Source: JAJPJX01 sp964568355 (lineage in GTDB: Bacteria; Acidobacteriota; Terriglobia; Bryobacterales; Bryobacteraceae). Taken from it: a DNA stretch of 8,176 nt. The stretch is taken from positions 1 through 8,176 of the forward strand of contig CAZMRK010000071.1 in assembly GCA_964568355.1 (NCBI GenBank). Direction: 5' to 3'. The notes under the pieces are model-generated. The model saw nothing but the letters and a program-made list of their open reading frames with translations, was not told the origin of the DNA and did no database searches. The position numbers and the translations under genes are program-made. Positions 1 through 5,928 of the stretch are shown here, in pieces. Position 1 is the stretch's first letter. Every line of letters starts with the position of its first letter.

Positions 1-1
1 T

Positions 2-1012
2 GACGAGCACAAACGGTTGACGGCCATCGCCGGCGAGTACCTCAAAAGCCCCGGTGACACCCTCGTGGTCTCGCCTGACAACCGTTCCCGCGCGGCGATT
101 AACGAGATTGTGCATGATCAGTTGAAACGCTCGGGCGACCTCGCCTCCGGCGAGCACTCCATCCGCGTCCTCGTCAACCGCCAGGATCTCACCGGCGCGG
201 ACCGGAAATGGGCCAAGGCCTACGAGCCTGGCAACGTTATTCGCTATAACACCGGCAGCCAGAAACTCGGCATTGAACGTGGAGACTACGCTGCCGTCAC
301 GAACCGTGATACCGGCCAAAACCTCCTCACGGTTCAAAAAGGGAATCAGGCGATCACCTACAATGCCGAGCGTCTCCACGGTGTCTCCGTCTACCGCCCC
401 GAAGACCGGACCTTCGCGGTCGGGGAACGCGTCCAGTTCACCACACCCTTTAAAGACCAAAAGATTGCCAACCGCGAACTCGGGAAGATCACCCGTATCG
501 ACGGAAGCCGCCTAACCGTTTCCCTCGACTCGGGCCGAACTACCACCTTCGATACCAAGAAATTCGCTCATCTAGATTACGGCTACGCTGTCACCAGCCA
601 TAGTTCCCAAGGTCTCACAACGGGCCGCGTCCTCATTAACATCGACTCGGACCGCACCAACCGGCAGCTCATCAACGATCGCCTCGCATATGTCGCCGTG
701 TCTCGCGCCCGTGATGATGCCCACATTTACACCAACGACGCCGGCAAACTCGCTCAGATCCTCGGCCGCGATGTCTCCAAGACTTCGGCTCTCCAACCCT
801 CCCAGCAAAATACCCATGTCCAGGAACCGGCACCCCCAGATCAACTCATCCACCGCCAGGCCGAGATGGTCCAGACCCCAGCAAAAAGCCAGACGCCTGC
901 TGAGACCATCTCCCCCCAACAATCCGGCCCCGACCATAAGCAAAGCGTTAGCCCTGGCCGAAAACGCGCCGTTCAGCACGAAATCATAGAGGAGCAAGGC
1001 CTAAGCCTGTAA
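2..1012 (+). CDS. MobF (TrwC/TraI-type) relaxase-helicase, C-terminal part, cut by left edge
   Basis: This is the C-terminal part of a conjugative relaxase-helicase, which in this family nicks one strand at oriT and unwinds it for transfer. The frame is open to the left edge, so the TTG at 17 is probably internal and the N-terminal relaxase domain lies outside the window. What is seen is the end of the superfamily 1 helicase. A region rich in beta structure (about 414-510) precedes motif V, DYGYAVTSHSSQG, at 575-613. Motif VI, AYVAVSRARDDAHIYT, follows at 686-733. After that comes a tail of about 80 residues rich in Gln, Pro and Ser, probably disordered. TrbB starts 5 nt after the stop, so the two are probably co-transcribed. 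Assignment to the TraI/TrwC/RecD-like helicase family is firm. That it is a relaxase rather than a stand-alone RecD-like helicase is inferred from the family pattern and the neighbours. Confidence 0.88.
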   Translation, partial: DEHKRLTAIAGEYLKSPGDTLVVSPDNRSRAAINEIVHDQLKRSGDLASGEHSIRVLVNRQDLTGADRKWAKAYEPGNVIRYNTGSQKLGIERGDYAAVTNRDTGQNLLTVQKGNQAITYNAERLHGVSVYRPEDRTFAVGERVQFTTPFKDQKIANRELGKITRIDGSRLTVSLDSGRTTTFDTKKFAHLDYGYAVTSHSSQGLTTGRVLINIDSDRTNRQLINDRLAYVAVSRARDDAHIYTNDAGKLAQILGRDVSKTSALQPSQQNTHVQEPAPPDQLIHRQAEMVQTPAKSQTPAETISPQQSGPDHKQSVSPGRKRAVQHEIIEEQGLSL

Positions 1013-1017
1013 ACACG

Positions 1018-2058
1018 ATGAGCTTTGAAGTCATTCTCCCCTTCCTGAAACCCATCGCCTCGTTGATCCTCGACGAGGAGGTATCCGAGATTATGGTCAA
1101 CGGCACTGGCCGCGTTTTCGTCGAGCGCCGTGGCGCGATGGAATCCCACGACGAAATCCACCTGAATCAGTCCAGCCTGGAAGTTGCTGTCAAAAACATC
1201 GCCCGCAAACTTGGCGATGACGTCTCCCAAGACAAACCCATCCTGGATTCGCGGCTTCCGGACGGCTCCCGTGTGGCAGCGGTCCTCCCGCCATGCAGCA
1301 TCGGCGGCATCACCTTAACGATCCGCAAATTCGACAACAAGCGGTGGACGCTCGCCGAACTGGTCCGTTCCGGCTCCATTCCAGAGAAAGTCCTAACCCA
1401 TCTGGCTCGGGCCATCGCGGAACATCGGAACATTCTCATCTCTGGCGGTACCGGCACTGGCAAGACCACCATGCTCAACGCCTTGGCCACCCTCATTCCC
1501 GACGCAGACCGACTCGTCCTCATCGAAGACACCGCCGAAATCCAGCTCAGTGCGCCCAATCTAGTGCGTTTCGAAGCGCGCCGCGAACAAGTCAACATTC
1601 CCCCTGTCACCATCCGCGACTTGCTGAAAGCCACACTCCGCCATCGGCCCGACCGCATCATTCTCGGAGAGATCCGCGGTGGCGAAGCATTCGATTTACT
1701 TCAGGCCCTGAACACTGGCCATTCCGGCTCGCTCTCCACAATCCACGCCAATTCCGGTCCTCAAGCGCTCTCGCGCTTCTCCAGTTGCGTTCTCCAGTCA
1801 GGTGTAGAGCTTCCCTATGCCGCTATTCAAACCAGCATCGCCAGTTCGCTGGATTTTGTCGTGCACATCGAACGTAAGAACGGCCAGCGCTATGTGGCTG
1901 AGCTTTGCGAAGTGACCGGCTACAACCCTCGTACTGATAGCTACAACATCACCACGCATTACCGCCGCGACCTAATACGCCCAGCGGAAACACCAGGCCA
2001 GTCTCAGAATGATCTTCTAACGCTCGCGGCTGCAACTTGCGCTGACGAGCGGCTATAA
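1018..2058 (+). CDS. trbB: TrbB/VirB11-family type IV secretion ATPase
   Basis: A 346-residue traffic ATPase that in this family forms a cytoplasmic hexamer at the inner-membrane face of a type IV secretion system and powers pilus assembly and DNA transfer. All signature motifs are present in order: Walker A GGTGTGKT (residues 143-150), Asp box LIEDTAE (168-174), Walker B RIILGEIRGGEA (213-224) and His box TGHSGSLSTIHAN (233-245). The N-terminal domain opens with the familiar DEEVSEIMVNG segment (about 19-29). Length matches TrbB proteins. The last 30 or so residues are poorly conserved in appearance. The ATG lies 5 nt after the relaxase stop with no Shine-Dalgarno at good spacing (GGAG at 991-994 is 23 nt away), so translational coupling is likely. 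CpaF/TadA-type pilus ATPases share these motifs; the conjugation neighbours favour TrbB. Confidence 0.95.
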   Translation: MSFEVILPFLKPIASLILDEEVSEIMVNGTGRVFVERRGAMESHDEIHLNQSSLEVAVKNIARKLGDDVSQDKPILDSRLPDGSRVAAVLPPCSIGGITLTIRKFDNKRWTLAELVRSGSIPEKVLTHLARAIAEHRNILISGGTGTGKTTMLNALATLIPDADRLVLIEDTAEIQLSAPNLVRFEARREQVNIPPVTIRDLLKATLRHRPDRIILGEIRGGEAFDLLQALNTGHSGSLSTIHANSGPQALSRFSSCVLQSGVELPYAAIQTSIASSLDFVVHIERKNGQRYVAELCEVTGYNPRTDSYNITTHYRRDLIRPAETPGQSQNDLLTLAAATCADERL

Positions 2059-2063
2059 ACCAT

Positions 2064-2085
2064 GGCGCGCTCGTCGAAGCGCGCC
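2064..2085 (+). other. GC-rich hairpin between trbB and ssb
   Basis: A perfect 8-bp stem, GGCGCGCT (2064-2071) pairing with AGCGCGCC (2078-2085), with a 6-nt loop, begins 5 nt after the trbB stop. No T run follows, so it is not a classical intrinsic terminator. It could pause RNA polymerase or protect a 3' end, separating the relaxase-trbB transcript from ssb. Confidence 0.45.
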
Positions 2086-2128
2086 GCCCGCCGGCCGCTG
2101 AAAGTACCGGCGTATACGCTTCAAACCT

Positions 2129-2134
2129 GGAGGG
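2129..2134 (+). promoter_or_regulatory. Ribosome binding site of ssb
   Basis: GGAGGG lies 9 nt before the ATG at 2144. It is the strongest Shine-Dalgarno on the plus strand of this window and fixes the ssb start. It suggests ssb is translated independently and well, unlike the upstream gene, which appears coupled. Confidence 0.75.
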
Positions 2135-2143
2135 CAGACGTTT

Positions 2144-2500
2144 ATGTACTTAAACAATGTCGAATTAATCGGTTTCCTCGGCGCTGATGCCGACAGCTCC
2201 AAGACCACCGCCGGCGTCACCCGGACAAAACTAAGCCTTGCGACGAAAGCTTTCTGGAAGAAGGATGGCGAGAGGCAAGAACGAACCGAATGGCATGACG
2301 TAGTTGCTTGGGGGAACCTCGCCGACTATGCCGCCACATTCAAGAAAGGCTCCCACGTACGCGTCGAGGGCGAGCTCCGCTCTCGCGAATATGAGAAAGA
2401 TGGTGCCACCCACAGGATCTGGGAAATCATTGCAGGCAGCATCCTGAGCCTGCGAAGCGGGCAGCGCTACACAAATACGGACGGTGACGCCCAGTCCTAA
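2144..2500 (+). CDS. ssb: Single-stranded DNA-binding protein, short form without acidic tip
   Basis: A 118-residue SSB consisting almost entirely of one OB fold. The N-terminus (MYLNNVELIGFLGADAD) matches the first strand of bacterial SSBs, and the central WHDVVAWGNLADYAATFKKG and VRVEGELRSREY segments are characteristic. It would coat single-stranded DNA, here probably the transferred strand or replication intermediates of the element. Chromosomal SSBs have a long flexible tail ending in an acidic DDDIPF-like tip that recruits repair and replication proteins. This protein stops soon after the OB fold (ending TDGDAQS) and has no such tip. The start is set by GGAGGG 9 nt upstream. It lies between trbB and a primase, the usual company of plasmid-borne SSBs. 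A chromosomal main SSB is unlikely given length and context. Confidence 0.93.
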   Translation: MYLNNVELIGFLGADADSSKTTAGVTRTKLSLATKAFWKKDGERQERTEWHDVVAWGNLADYAATFKKGSHVRVEGELRSREYEKDGATHRIWEIIAGSILSLRSGQRYTNTDGDAQS

Positions 2501-2512
2501 ACCTTTGTTGCG

Positions 2513-2538
2513 CTTTGGGCGGCAGCCGCCGCCCAAAG
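2513..2538 (+). other. Strong 11-bp hairpin after ssb (possible terminator or pause site)
   Basis: CTTTGGGCGGC (2513-2523) pairs perfectly with GCCGCCCAAAG (2528-2538) around a 4-nt loop, AGCC. It starts 12 nt after the ssb stop and ends 34 nt before the primase ATG. No T run follows (GCTCTCCTATC), so it is not a canonical intrinsic terminator. It may attenuate transcription, stabilise the ssb mRNA end, or act as a DNA hairpin. Confidence 0.6.
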
Positions 2539-2572
2539 GCTCTCCTATCAGCCCAATTCAAAGCCCAGAAAA

Positions 2573-3427
2573 ATGTCGAAAGCTCGTCACCCAAATGCCT
2601 CGGAATATCTCACCGAGCTGTTTCAATCGGCCGACACGATTGCTCTCTTGCTCATCAACAAAACCACTTCCGCTGTAGTCCAACGTATCGGCCTGGCTCA
2701 CCGTTTCGCTCAGCATCGCTGGCAGGCTTGGCTGCGCTACATGAACGCCGCTACATTTGAGGTTTACGCGGCGATGAATGCACTTATCCCAAACGCTCCT
2801 ACCCGCGATAAAGCCCAAATCCAGGCCATCCGCACCATCTACCTCGATTTTGACCAGAACGGCCCAGAGGCCCTCAACCGCCTACGCTCCCGTTCTGACG
2901 TCCCGAGCCCGAACTACATCCTGAATACGTCTCCCAACAAATACCAAGTCGTCTGGCGCGTCGCGTCTTTCACTATTCCTGCCGCCGAGTCTCTTTTGCA
3001 CGGCCTCGCCCGCGACACCGGCGCCGATATTGCCGCCACCGATGCCTCACGCGTTCTCCGGCTGCCGGGTTTCCGCAACCACAAATATATGCCTTCCCAT
3101 CTCGTCACCGCTGAAGCCTTTCATTCCGAGGTATTTACGCCAACGGACTTCCCACACTTCATTGCTACCGCCACGCAATCCCCTGCTTCACTATGTGACT
3201 TCACAGCCGATCCAGCTCACGTCGGCACTGACAATAGTCCCTCCGGCCGCGACTGGCGATACGCCCTCAGGCGGCTGCGACGTGGCATAGACCCTGCCAC
3301 GCTTATCGCCGAGCTGACCACCCTTGCCCGCAATCGCCACAAGCCGAAGCCGGGCAGTTACGCCGCCCGCACGGTTGCCCGCGCCAAAGCACTTATTGAC
3401 AGTAGCCCTATCCGCCAAGGACGGTAA
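2573..3427 (+). CDS. RepB-type archaeo-eukaryotic primase (AEP) domain protein
   Basis: A 284-residue protein resembling the RepB-like DNA primases of plasmids, which lay down primers to start replication of single-stranded DNA. The three AEP active-site regions are visible: the metal-binding pair in TIYLDFDQNG (D92 and D94), the nucleotide-binding segment NTSPNKYQVVWRV (about 118-130), and TDASRVLRLPGFRNHKY (156-172) with the third acidic residue, D157, and conserved basic residues. The C-terminal third (about 225-275) is helical and Arg-rich, with DWRYALRRLRRGIDPATLIAEL resembling the small helical domain that follows the catalytic core in RepB primases. No helicase domain is present and none is encoded next to it. 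Only AGAAAA precedes the ATG, so ribosome binding looks weak. Context suggests priming complementary-strand synthesis after transfer or vegetative replication. The family call is strong; primase activity is inferred. Confidence 0.87.
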   Translation: MSKARHPNASEYLTELFQSADTIALLLINKTTSAVVQRIGLAHRFAQHRWQAWLRYMNAATFEVYAAMNALIPNAPTRDKAQIQAIRTIYLDFDQNGPEALNRLRSRSDVPSPNYILNTSPNKYQVVWRVASFTIPAAESLLHGLARDTGADIAATDASRVLRLPGFRNHKYMPSHLVTAEAFHSEVFTPTDFPHFIATATQSPASLCDFTADPAHVGTDNSPSGRDWRYALRRLRRGIDPATLIAELTTLARNRHKPKPGSYAARTVARAKALIDSSPIRQGR

Positions 3428-3445
3428 ACCCAAGAACGCACGAAC

Positions 3446-3922
3446 ATGACACTTCCTCGCCGTATTCTTCCCCTCCTTCTGTGCCTGTTCTGCGCTCAGC
3501 TCCTTGCGCAGCGTTTCACTGGCCGCGTGGTGCGCGTGATCGACGGAGACACCTTCGTCATACTTGCAGGCACAACTCAAGTCCGCATTCGACTTGCGGA
3601 AATCGACTGTCCGGAAAGGTCGCAGCCTTGGGGTAATCGCGCCAGGCAATTCACCTCGGCGGCCGTATTCGGACGCGTCGTCACAGTTCTTTCACAGGAC
3701 ACCGATCGGTATGGCCGCACGATCGCTCACATTATTACCGACCAGGGCACTGACTTAAATATGGACTTGGTCCGTTCCGGCCTCGCCTGGTGGTACCGAC
3801 GTTATTCGCACAGCGCGGTGCTGCGAGAGCTCGAAGCAGAGGCGCATCGTGAACACCGCGGCCTCTGGGCCGATCCATCCCCGATTGCTCCCTGGGATTG
3901 GCGCCGCCGAACGCACCGTTGA
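3446..3922 (+). CDS. Exported thermonuclease-family (SNase-fold) nuclease
   Basis: A 158-residue protein with a signal peptide (MTLPRRI, a hydrophobic core rich in Leu at about 7-20, probable cleavage after LLA at residue 21) followed by one staphylococcal-nuclease domain. The key motifs are intact: VIDGDTF (31-37), RIRLAEIDCPE (47-57) and DRYGR (87-91). By family comparison R49, E57 and R91 correspond to the catalytic Arg-Glu-Arg set, and the acidic residues in DGDT to calcium ligands, so an active exported nuclease that cuts DNA or RNA is expected. The gene begins 18 nt after the primase stop, consistent with the same operon, and no good Shine-Dalgarno is visible. Small SNase proteins are common on conjugative plasmids (ParB-like/Nuc), but their job in transfer is not settled. 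The C-terminus ends in a basic WRRRTHR. Confidence 0.92.
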   Translation: MTLPRRILPLLLCLFCAQLLAQRFTGRVVRVIDGDTFVILAGTTQVRIRLAEIDCPERSQPWGNRARQFTSAAVFGRVVTVLSQDTDRYGRTIAHIITDQGTDLNMDLVRSGLAWWYRRYSHSAVLRELEAEAHREHRGLWADPSPIAPWDWRRRTHR

Positions 3923-4050
3923 CCGCCGGAAAGCAGGCCCGCGTTCATCTCATAGAGGACCGGGCCCCCGCCGACCCCGACGCTTGGCAGAGCTTCGGCC
4001 ACTTTATCGCCTCGATCTTGCCCAGTTCTCTCCTGGCCTTTTTCGATTGA
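3919..4050 (+). CDS. Possible small ORF overlapping the nuclease stop
   Basis: A 43-codon frame begins at a TTG (3919-3921) that overlaps the nuclease stop in the form TTGA, a possible translational-coupling signature. Its peptide contains the protein-like segments VHLIEDRAPADPDAWQSFGH and FIASILPSSLLAFFD. The frame is open further upstream to about 3853, inside the nuclease gene, so TTG 3898 is an alternative start. No Shine-Dalgarno is seen. I do not recognise a family. It may be a genuine small plasmid protein, a remnant of a longer gene, or a chance ORF. Confidence 0.3.
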   Translation: MTAGKQARVHLIEDRAPADPDAWQSFGHFIASILPSSLLAFFD

Positions 4051-4069
4051 CGCTACGTTAGCCGCGACC

Positions 4070-4091
4070 GGCAGCCCGTCAACAGGCTGCC
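4070..4091 (+). other. 7-bp hairpin upstream of the methyltransferase
   Basis: GGCAGCC (4070-4076) pairs perfectly with GGCTGCC (4085-4091) around an 8-nt loop. It begins 20 nt after the stop of the possible small ORF and has no T run after it. It may be a weak terminator or pause site for the upstream operon. Confidence 0.4.
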
Positions 4092-4195
4092 CACTCCATT
4101 CGCCCGATAAAGCCGGGCTCCCGTGTTGCCTGTTCCCCTTCGGTGACAGCCCGCCTGCGCCGCGGCTTTGTCTCTCCGCGTACGAAAAAAGCCCC

Positions 4196-4203
4196 AAGGA
4201 GAG
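4196..4203 (+). promoter_or_regulatory. Ribosome binding site deciding the methyltransferase start
   Basis: AAGGAGAG lies 3 nt before ATG 4207 (AGGAG 5-6 nt away). It decides the start: the reading frame extends 13 codons further to a TTG at 4168, but that site has no Shine-Dalgarno and its extra residues do not look like the family. Confidence 0.75.
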
Positions 4204-4206
4204 AAC

Positions 4207-4857
4207 ATGAAAAGTCAGATCATCAACGGTGATTGCAGAGAGGCCCTGAAGGCCATCCCAAGCGAGAGCGTCGATCTCACGCTCACCGACCCGCCCTACT
4301 TCGTGAACTACTGCGACCGCACCGGCCGCACCGTGAAGAATGATCGCACGCCCGGCACGTTGCTCGATGTCTTCCGCGACATCTATCGCGTCATGAAGCC
4401 GGACACGCTCTGCATCTCTTTCTACGGTTGGCAGGCCGTCGACGTGTTCATGGATGCTTGGAAAGCGGCCGGATTCACACCCGTCGAGCATATCGTCTGG
4501 CGCAAGGAATACGCATCCAGCAAGCGTTTCATGGCGAGGACCCACGAGCAGGCCTACGTACTGGCAAAGGGGAGCCCCGTGCCACCAGCATCGCCGCTCG
4601 ACGACGTGCAGCCCTGGGAATATTCGGGCAACCGCTTCCACCCGACCGAGAAAGACGTACGTATCCTAAAACCGTTGGTACACGCGTTTACGAAGCCCGG
4701 ACAGACCGTCCTCGACCCCTTCGCAGGCTCCGGATCCTCGCTTGTCGCCGCTGCTCTCATTGGGCGCAATTACCTCGGTATCGAGATCGAGCAGAAATAC
4801 TGTCAGCTCATTGAGCGCCGCATCGCCGGCGTCACGCGATGGCGCAGGGCCGCGTGA
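4207..4857 (+). CDS. Orphan beta-class DNA methyltransferase (DPPY type)
   Basis: A 216-residue S-adenosylmethionine-dependent DNA methyltransferase. The catalytic motif IV, LTLTDPPYFVNY (DPPY at 28-31), comes before the AdoMet-binding motif I, DPFAGSGSSLVAA (170-182). This is the order of the beta class, which includes M.HinfI and CcrM. DPPY is typical of N6-adenine and some N4-cytosine enzymes. HPTEK (145-149) just before motif I is also characteristic. The target-recognition region between about 35 and 140 is short and gives no hint of specificity. No restriction endonuclease gene lies next to it, so it is likely an orphan enzyme, perhaps protecting the element from host restriction on entry or controlling its own genes. 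The start at 4207 is chosen for the strong AAGGAGAG. It ends within a hairpin and is convergent with the transglycosylase. Confidence 0.93.
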   Translation: MKSQIINGDCREALKAIPSESVDLTLTDPPYFVNYCDRTGRTVKNDRTPGTLLDVFRDIYRVMKPDTLCISFYGWQAVDVFMDAWKAAGFTPVEHIVWRKEYASSKRFMARTHEQAYVLAKGSPVPPASPLDDVQPWEYSGNRFHPTEKDVRILKPLVHAFTKPGQTVLDPFAGSGSSLVAAALIGRNYLGIEIEQKYCQLIERRIAGVTRWRRAA

Positions 4858-4868
4858 GCGGCCCTGCG
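4843..4868. terminator. 11-bp hairpin overlapping the methyltransferase stop
   Basis: CGCAGGGCCGC (4843-4853) pairs perfectly with GCGGCCCTGCG (4858-4868) around GTGA, a GNRA-type tetraloop. The stop codon TGA sits in the loop. It lies between convergent genes and has no immediate T run, so it is probably a transcript-end stabiliser or part of a two-hairpin terminator with the next stem. Confidence 0.55.
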
Positions 4869-4873
4869 GATAT

Positions 4874-4895
4874 GGCGGCATCTAGCCGCCTTTAT
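4874..4895 (+). terminator. Hairpin with short T tail between convergent genes
   Basis: GGCGGC (4874-4879) pairs with GCCGCC (4885-4890) around a 5-nt loop and is followed by TTTAT, giving a short but recognisable intrinsic terminator for the methyltransferase on the plus strand. The stem ends one base from the stop of the convergent transglycosylase gene. Confidence 0.5.
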
Positions 4896-5509
4896 CGCTC
4901 TGGCGCCTCCCGACAACCCTGTTTACGCCCAGCGGCCCTGATATACAACCGGCCGCCCATATCATACGCGATCTCAGACCCTCCGCACGTGGCAGGCCGC
5001 CCGTTCCGATCGTTCCTTCGGTGCCATTGGCTAGTGCCTATATCCCGCACAGATGCAAGACCGTAGTATCGTGCAATGACTCCGCGCACATATGCTTGAG
5101 TCTCCACATATGGCGGCATCCCGCCAAACCTGATCACAGCGCCCGGACCAGCATTATATGCAGCCGCAACCAATCGCAGATCGCCTCCGAACATCGCAAC
5201 CAAATATCGTAGGTACCGAACTCCACCCTTTATGTTCTGCCGTACGTCGCGGATCTCCCTAACCCCAACCATTTGGGCTGTCCCCGGCATCAACTGCATT
5301 ACTCCTACCGCGCCTCTCTCGCTGACGGCCCATGGGTTGTATGCGCTTTCCACCTCTGCTACAGCCTGAACTAGACGCCGATCCACACCTTCCTCCGCCG
5401 CGATCCGATCCACCTCTCTCTGCACCACCGTCCGCACGCCAAGCGGGCCGGTCCGTGCTGGCATGGCCGATACAATGGCGATAGCAACGAGGGGTAGAAA
5501 ATAGCCCAT
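4892..5509 (-). CDS. VirB1-like lytic transglycosylase (SLT domain)
   Basis: A 205-residue exported peptidoglycan-cleaving enzyme. In type IV secretion systems such VirB1-type enzymes open the cell wall locally for channel assembly. An N-terminal hydrophobic segment (residues 3-15, ending SAMPA) looks like a signal peptide. The goose-type lysozyme/SLT fold then shows its signature residues: the catalytic glutamate E54 in VESAYNP, GVMQLMPGTA (69-78), AAYNAGPGAV (116-125) and the closing PPYVETQAYV (132-141). The last 50 or so residues are unlike the family core. The ATG lies 3 nt after the stop of the upstream membrane-protein gene (TAG-GCC-ATG), so the two are very likely one operon. A housekeeping transglycosylase cannot be excluded, but size, single domain and neighbours favour a conjugation role. 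Confidence 0.92.
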   Translation of the reverse strand: MGYFLPLVAIAIVSAMPARTGPLGVRTVVQREVDRIAAEEGVDRRLVQAVAEVESAYNPWAVSERGAVGVMQLMPGTAQMVGVREIRDVRQNIKGGVRYLRYLVAMFGGDLRLVAAAYNAGPGAVIRFGGMPPYVETQAYVRGVIARYYGLASVRDIGTSQWHRRNDRNGRPATCGGSEIAYDMGGRLYIRAAGRKQGCREAPER

Positions 5510-5512
5510 GGC

Positions 5513-5827
5513 CTAATTCCGGAACATCCAAACACAAAACCGGCCCACATTCAAAGCCGTCCCGAACCCCACCAACCCCCACGCCACTTTGCGCGCTGGC
5601 CATAGCCAACCGATCCAACTCAGTCGGCTACCATCGAATGCGTATAGCAGCCCGCCCAGCGTCATCAATGCTATGCCTATTCCCGCCGATGGAAGGCTCA
5701 AGAGACTGTCGACGACTATTCCGATGCTACATTCCCACGGACCTACCATTGCCTGCTCCAGAGTGCCCAAAAATTCATCAACGCCAACGCTACTGAACAC
5801 GTCAAAACATGATACAGCGGCATTCAC
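5513..5827 (-). CDS. Small membrane protein, candidate TrbC/VirB2-like pilin
   Basis: A 104-residue protein starting at a GTG with a very good AGGAG 6 nt upstream (5838-5834). It has two hydrophobic stretches, about residues 48-64 (AGIGIALMTLGGLLYAF) and 80-101, separated by a short Trp- and Arg-containing loop. The layout, and a segment ending in MVGPW (27-31) before the first membrane helix, recall TrbC/VirB2 pilin subunits, which have two membrane helices joined by a short loop. Against this, there is no clear cleavable signal peptide with an Ala-X-Ala site. It is 3 nt upstream of the VirB1-like transglycosylase, and virB1 and virB2 are often neighbours. That it is a real membrane-protein gene is fairly sure; pilin identity is only a suggestion from topology and context. 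Confidence 0.65.
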   Translation of the reverse strand: MNAAVSCFDVFSSVGVDEFLGTLEQAMVGPWECSIGIVVDSLLSLPSAGIGIALMTLGGLLYAFDGSRLSWIGWLWPARKVAWGLVGFGTALNVGRFCVWMFRN

Positions 5828-5928
5828 AGCCCGCTCCTACACGGAACCCTGCAACACAGCAGACCCACAACCGCCGCAACCAGTGCTCCAAATCCGCACC
5901 AATCTGAGAGGACCAATGAAACCTGCAC
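5824..5928 (-). CDS. Possible 34-residue single-helix membrane peptide
   Basis: A short minus-strand ORF from GTG 5928 (or TTG 5937) whose stop overlaps the GTG start of the next gene as GTGA. The peptide has one hydrophobic helix (GALVAAVVGLLCC) and four cysteines. The frame is open back to a TGA at 6000-5998, with a charged stretch (DKRVIEEIQRRE) that lacks an ordinary start codon. No Shine-Dalgarno supports either start. It could be a small channel component, or a displaced signal peptide for the downstream pilin-like protein. I do not recognise a family. Confidence 0.33.
   Translation of the reverse strand: MQVSLVLSDWCGFGALVAAVVGLLCCRVPCRSGL
5834..5838 (-). promoter_or_regulatory. Ribosome binding site of the pilin-like gene
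   Basis: AGGAG on the minus strand, 6 nt before GTG 5827. It fixes a GTG start and supports this small membrane-protein gene as genuine. Confidence 0.65.

Larger units (their letters stand above)
4051..4206. other. Leader region before the methyltransferase, no gene seen
   Basis: Together with the doubtful ORF at 3919-4050 this makes a 284-nt stretch with no secure gene between nuclease and methyltransferase. It holds a perfect 7-bp hairpin at 4070-4091, a weaker GCCCG/CGGGC pairing just after it, and a short A run (4184-4189) close to the methyltransferase ribosome binding site. No convincing promoter was identified, although a gap this size may hold one. Confidence 0.4.

Noticed and set aside
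572..997. Minus-strand ORF opposite the relaxase
   Set aside because: It is antisense to helicase motifs V and VI, which are unmistakable on the plus strand.
4168..4206. Upstream TTG start giving the methyltransferase 13 more residues
   Set aside because: No ribosome binding site precedes it, whereas AAGGAGAG sits right before the ATG at 4207.
3802..4641. 279-codon minus-strand ORF opposite the nuclease end and methyltransferase
   Set aside because: It lies antisense to the clearly identified methyltransferase and nuclease, has no domain motif, and its openness is explained by the codon bias of the genes on the other strand.
4870..5120. 13-base direct repeat ATATGGCGGCATC at 4870-4882 and 5108-5120
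   Set aside because: A repeat of this length is expected by chance in a window this size. One copy is inside the transglycosylase codons and the other is part of a terminator stem, so it is not taken as an attachment site.
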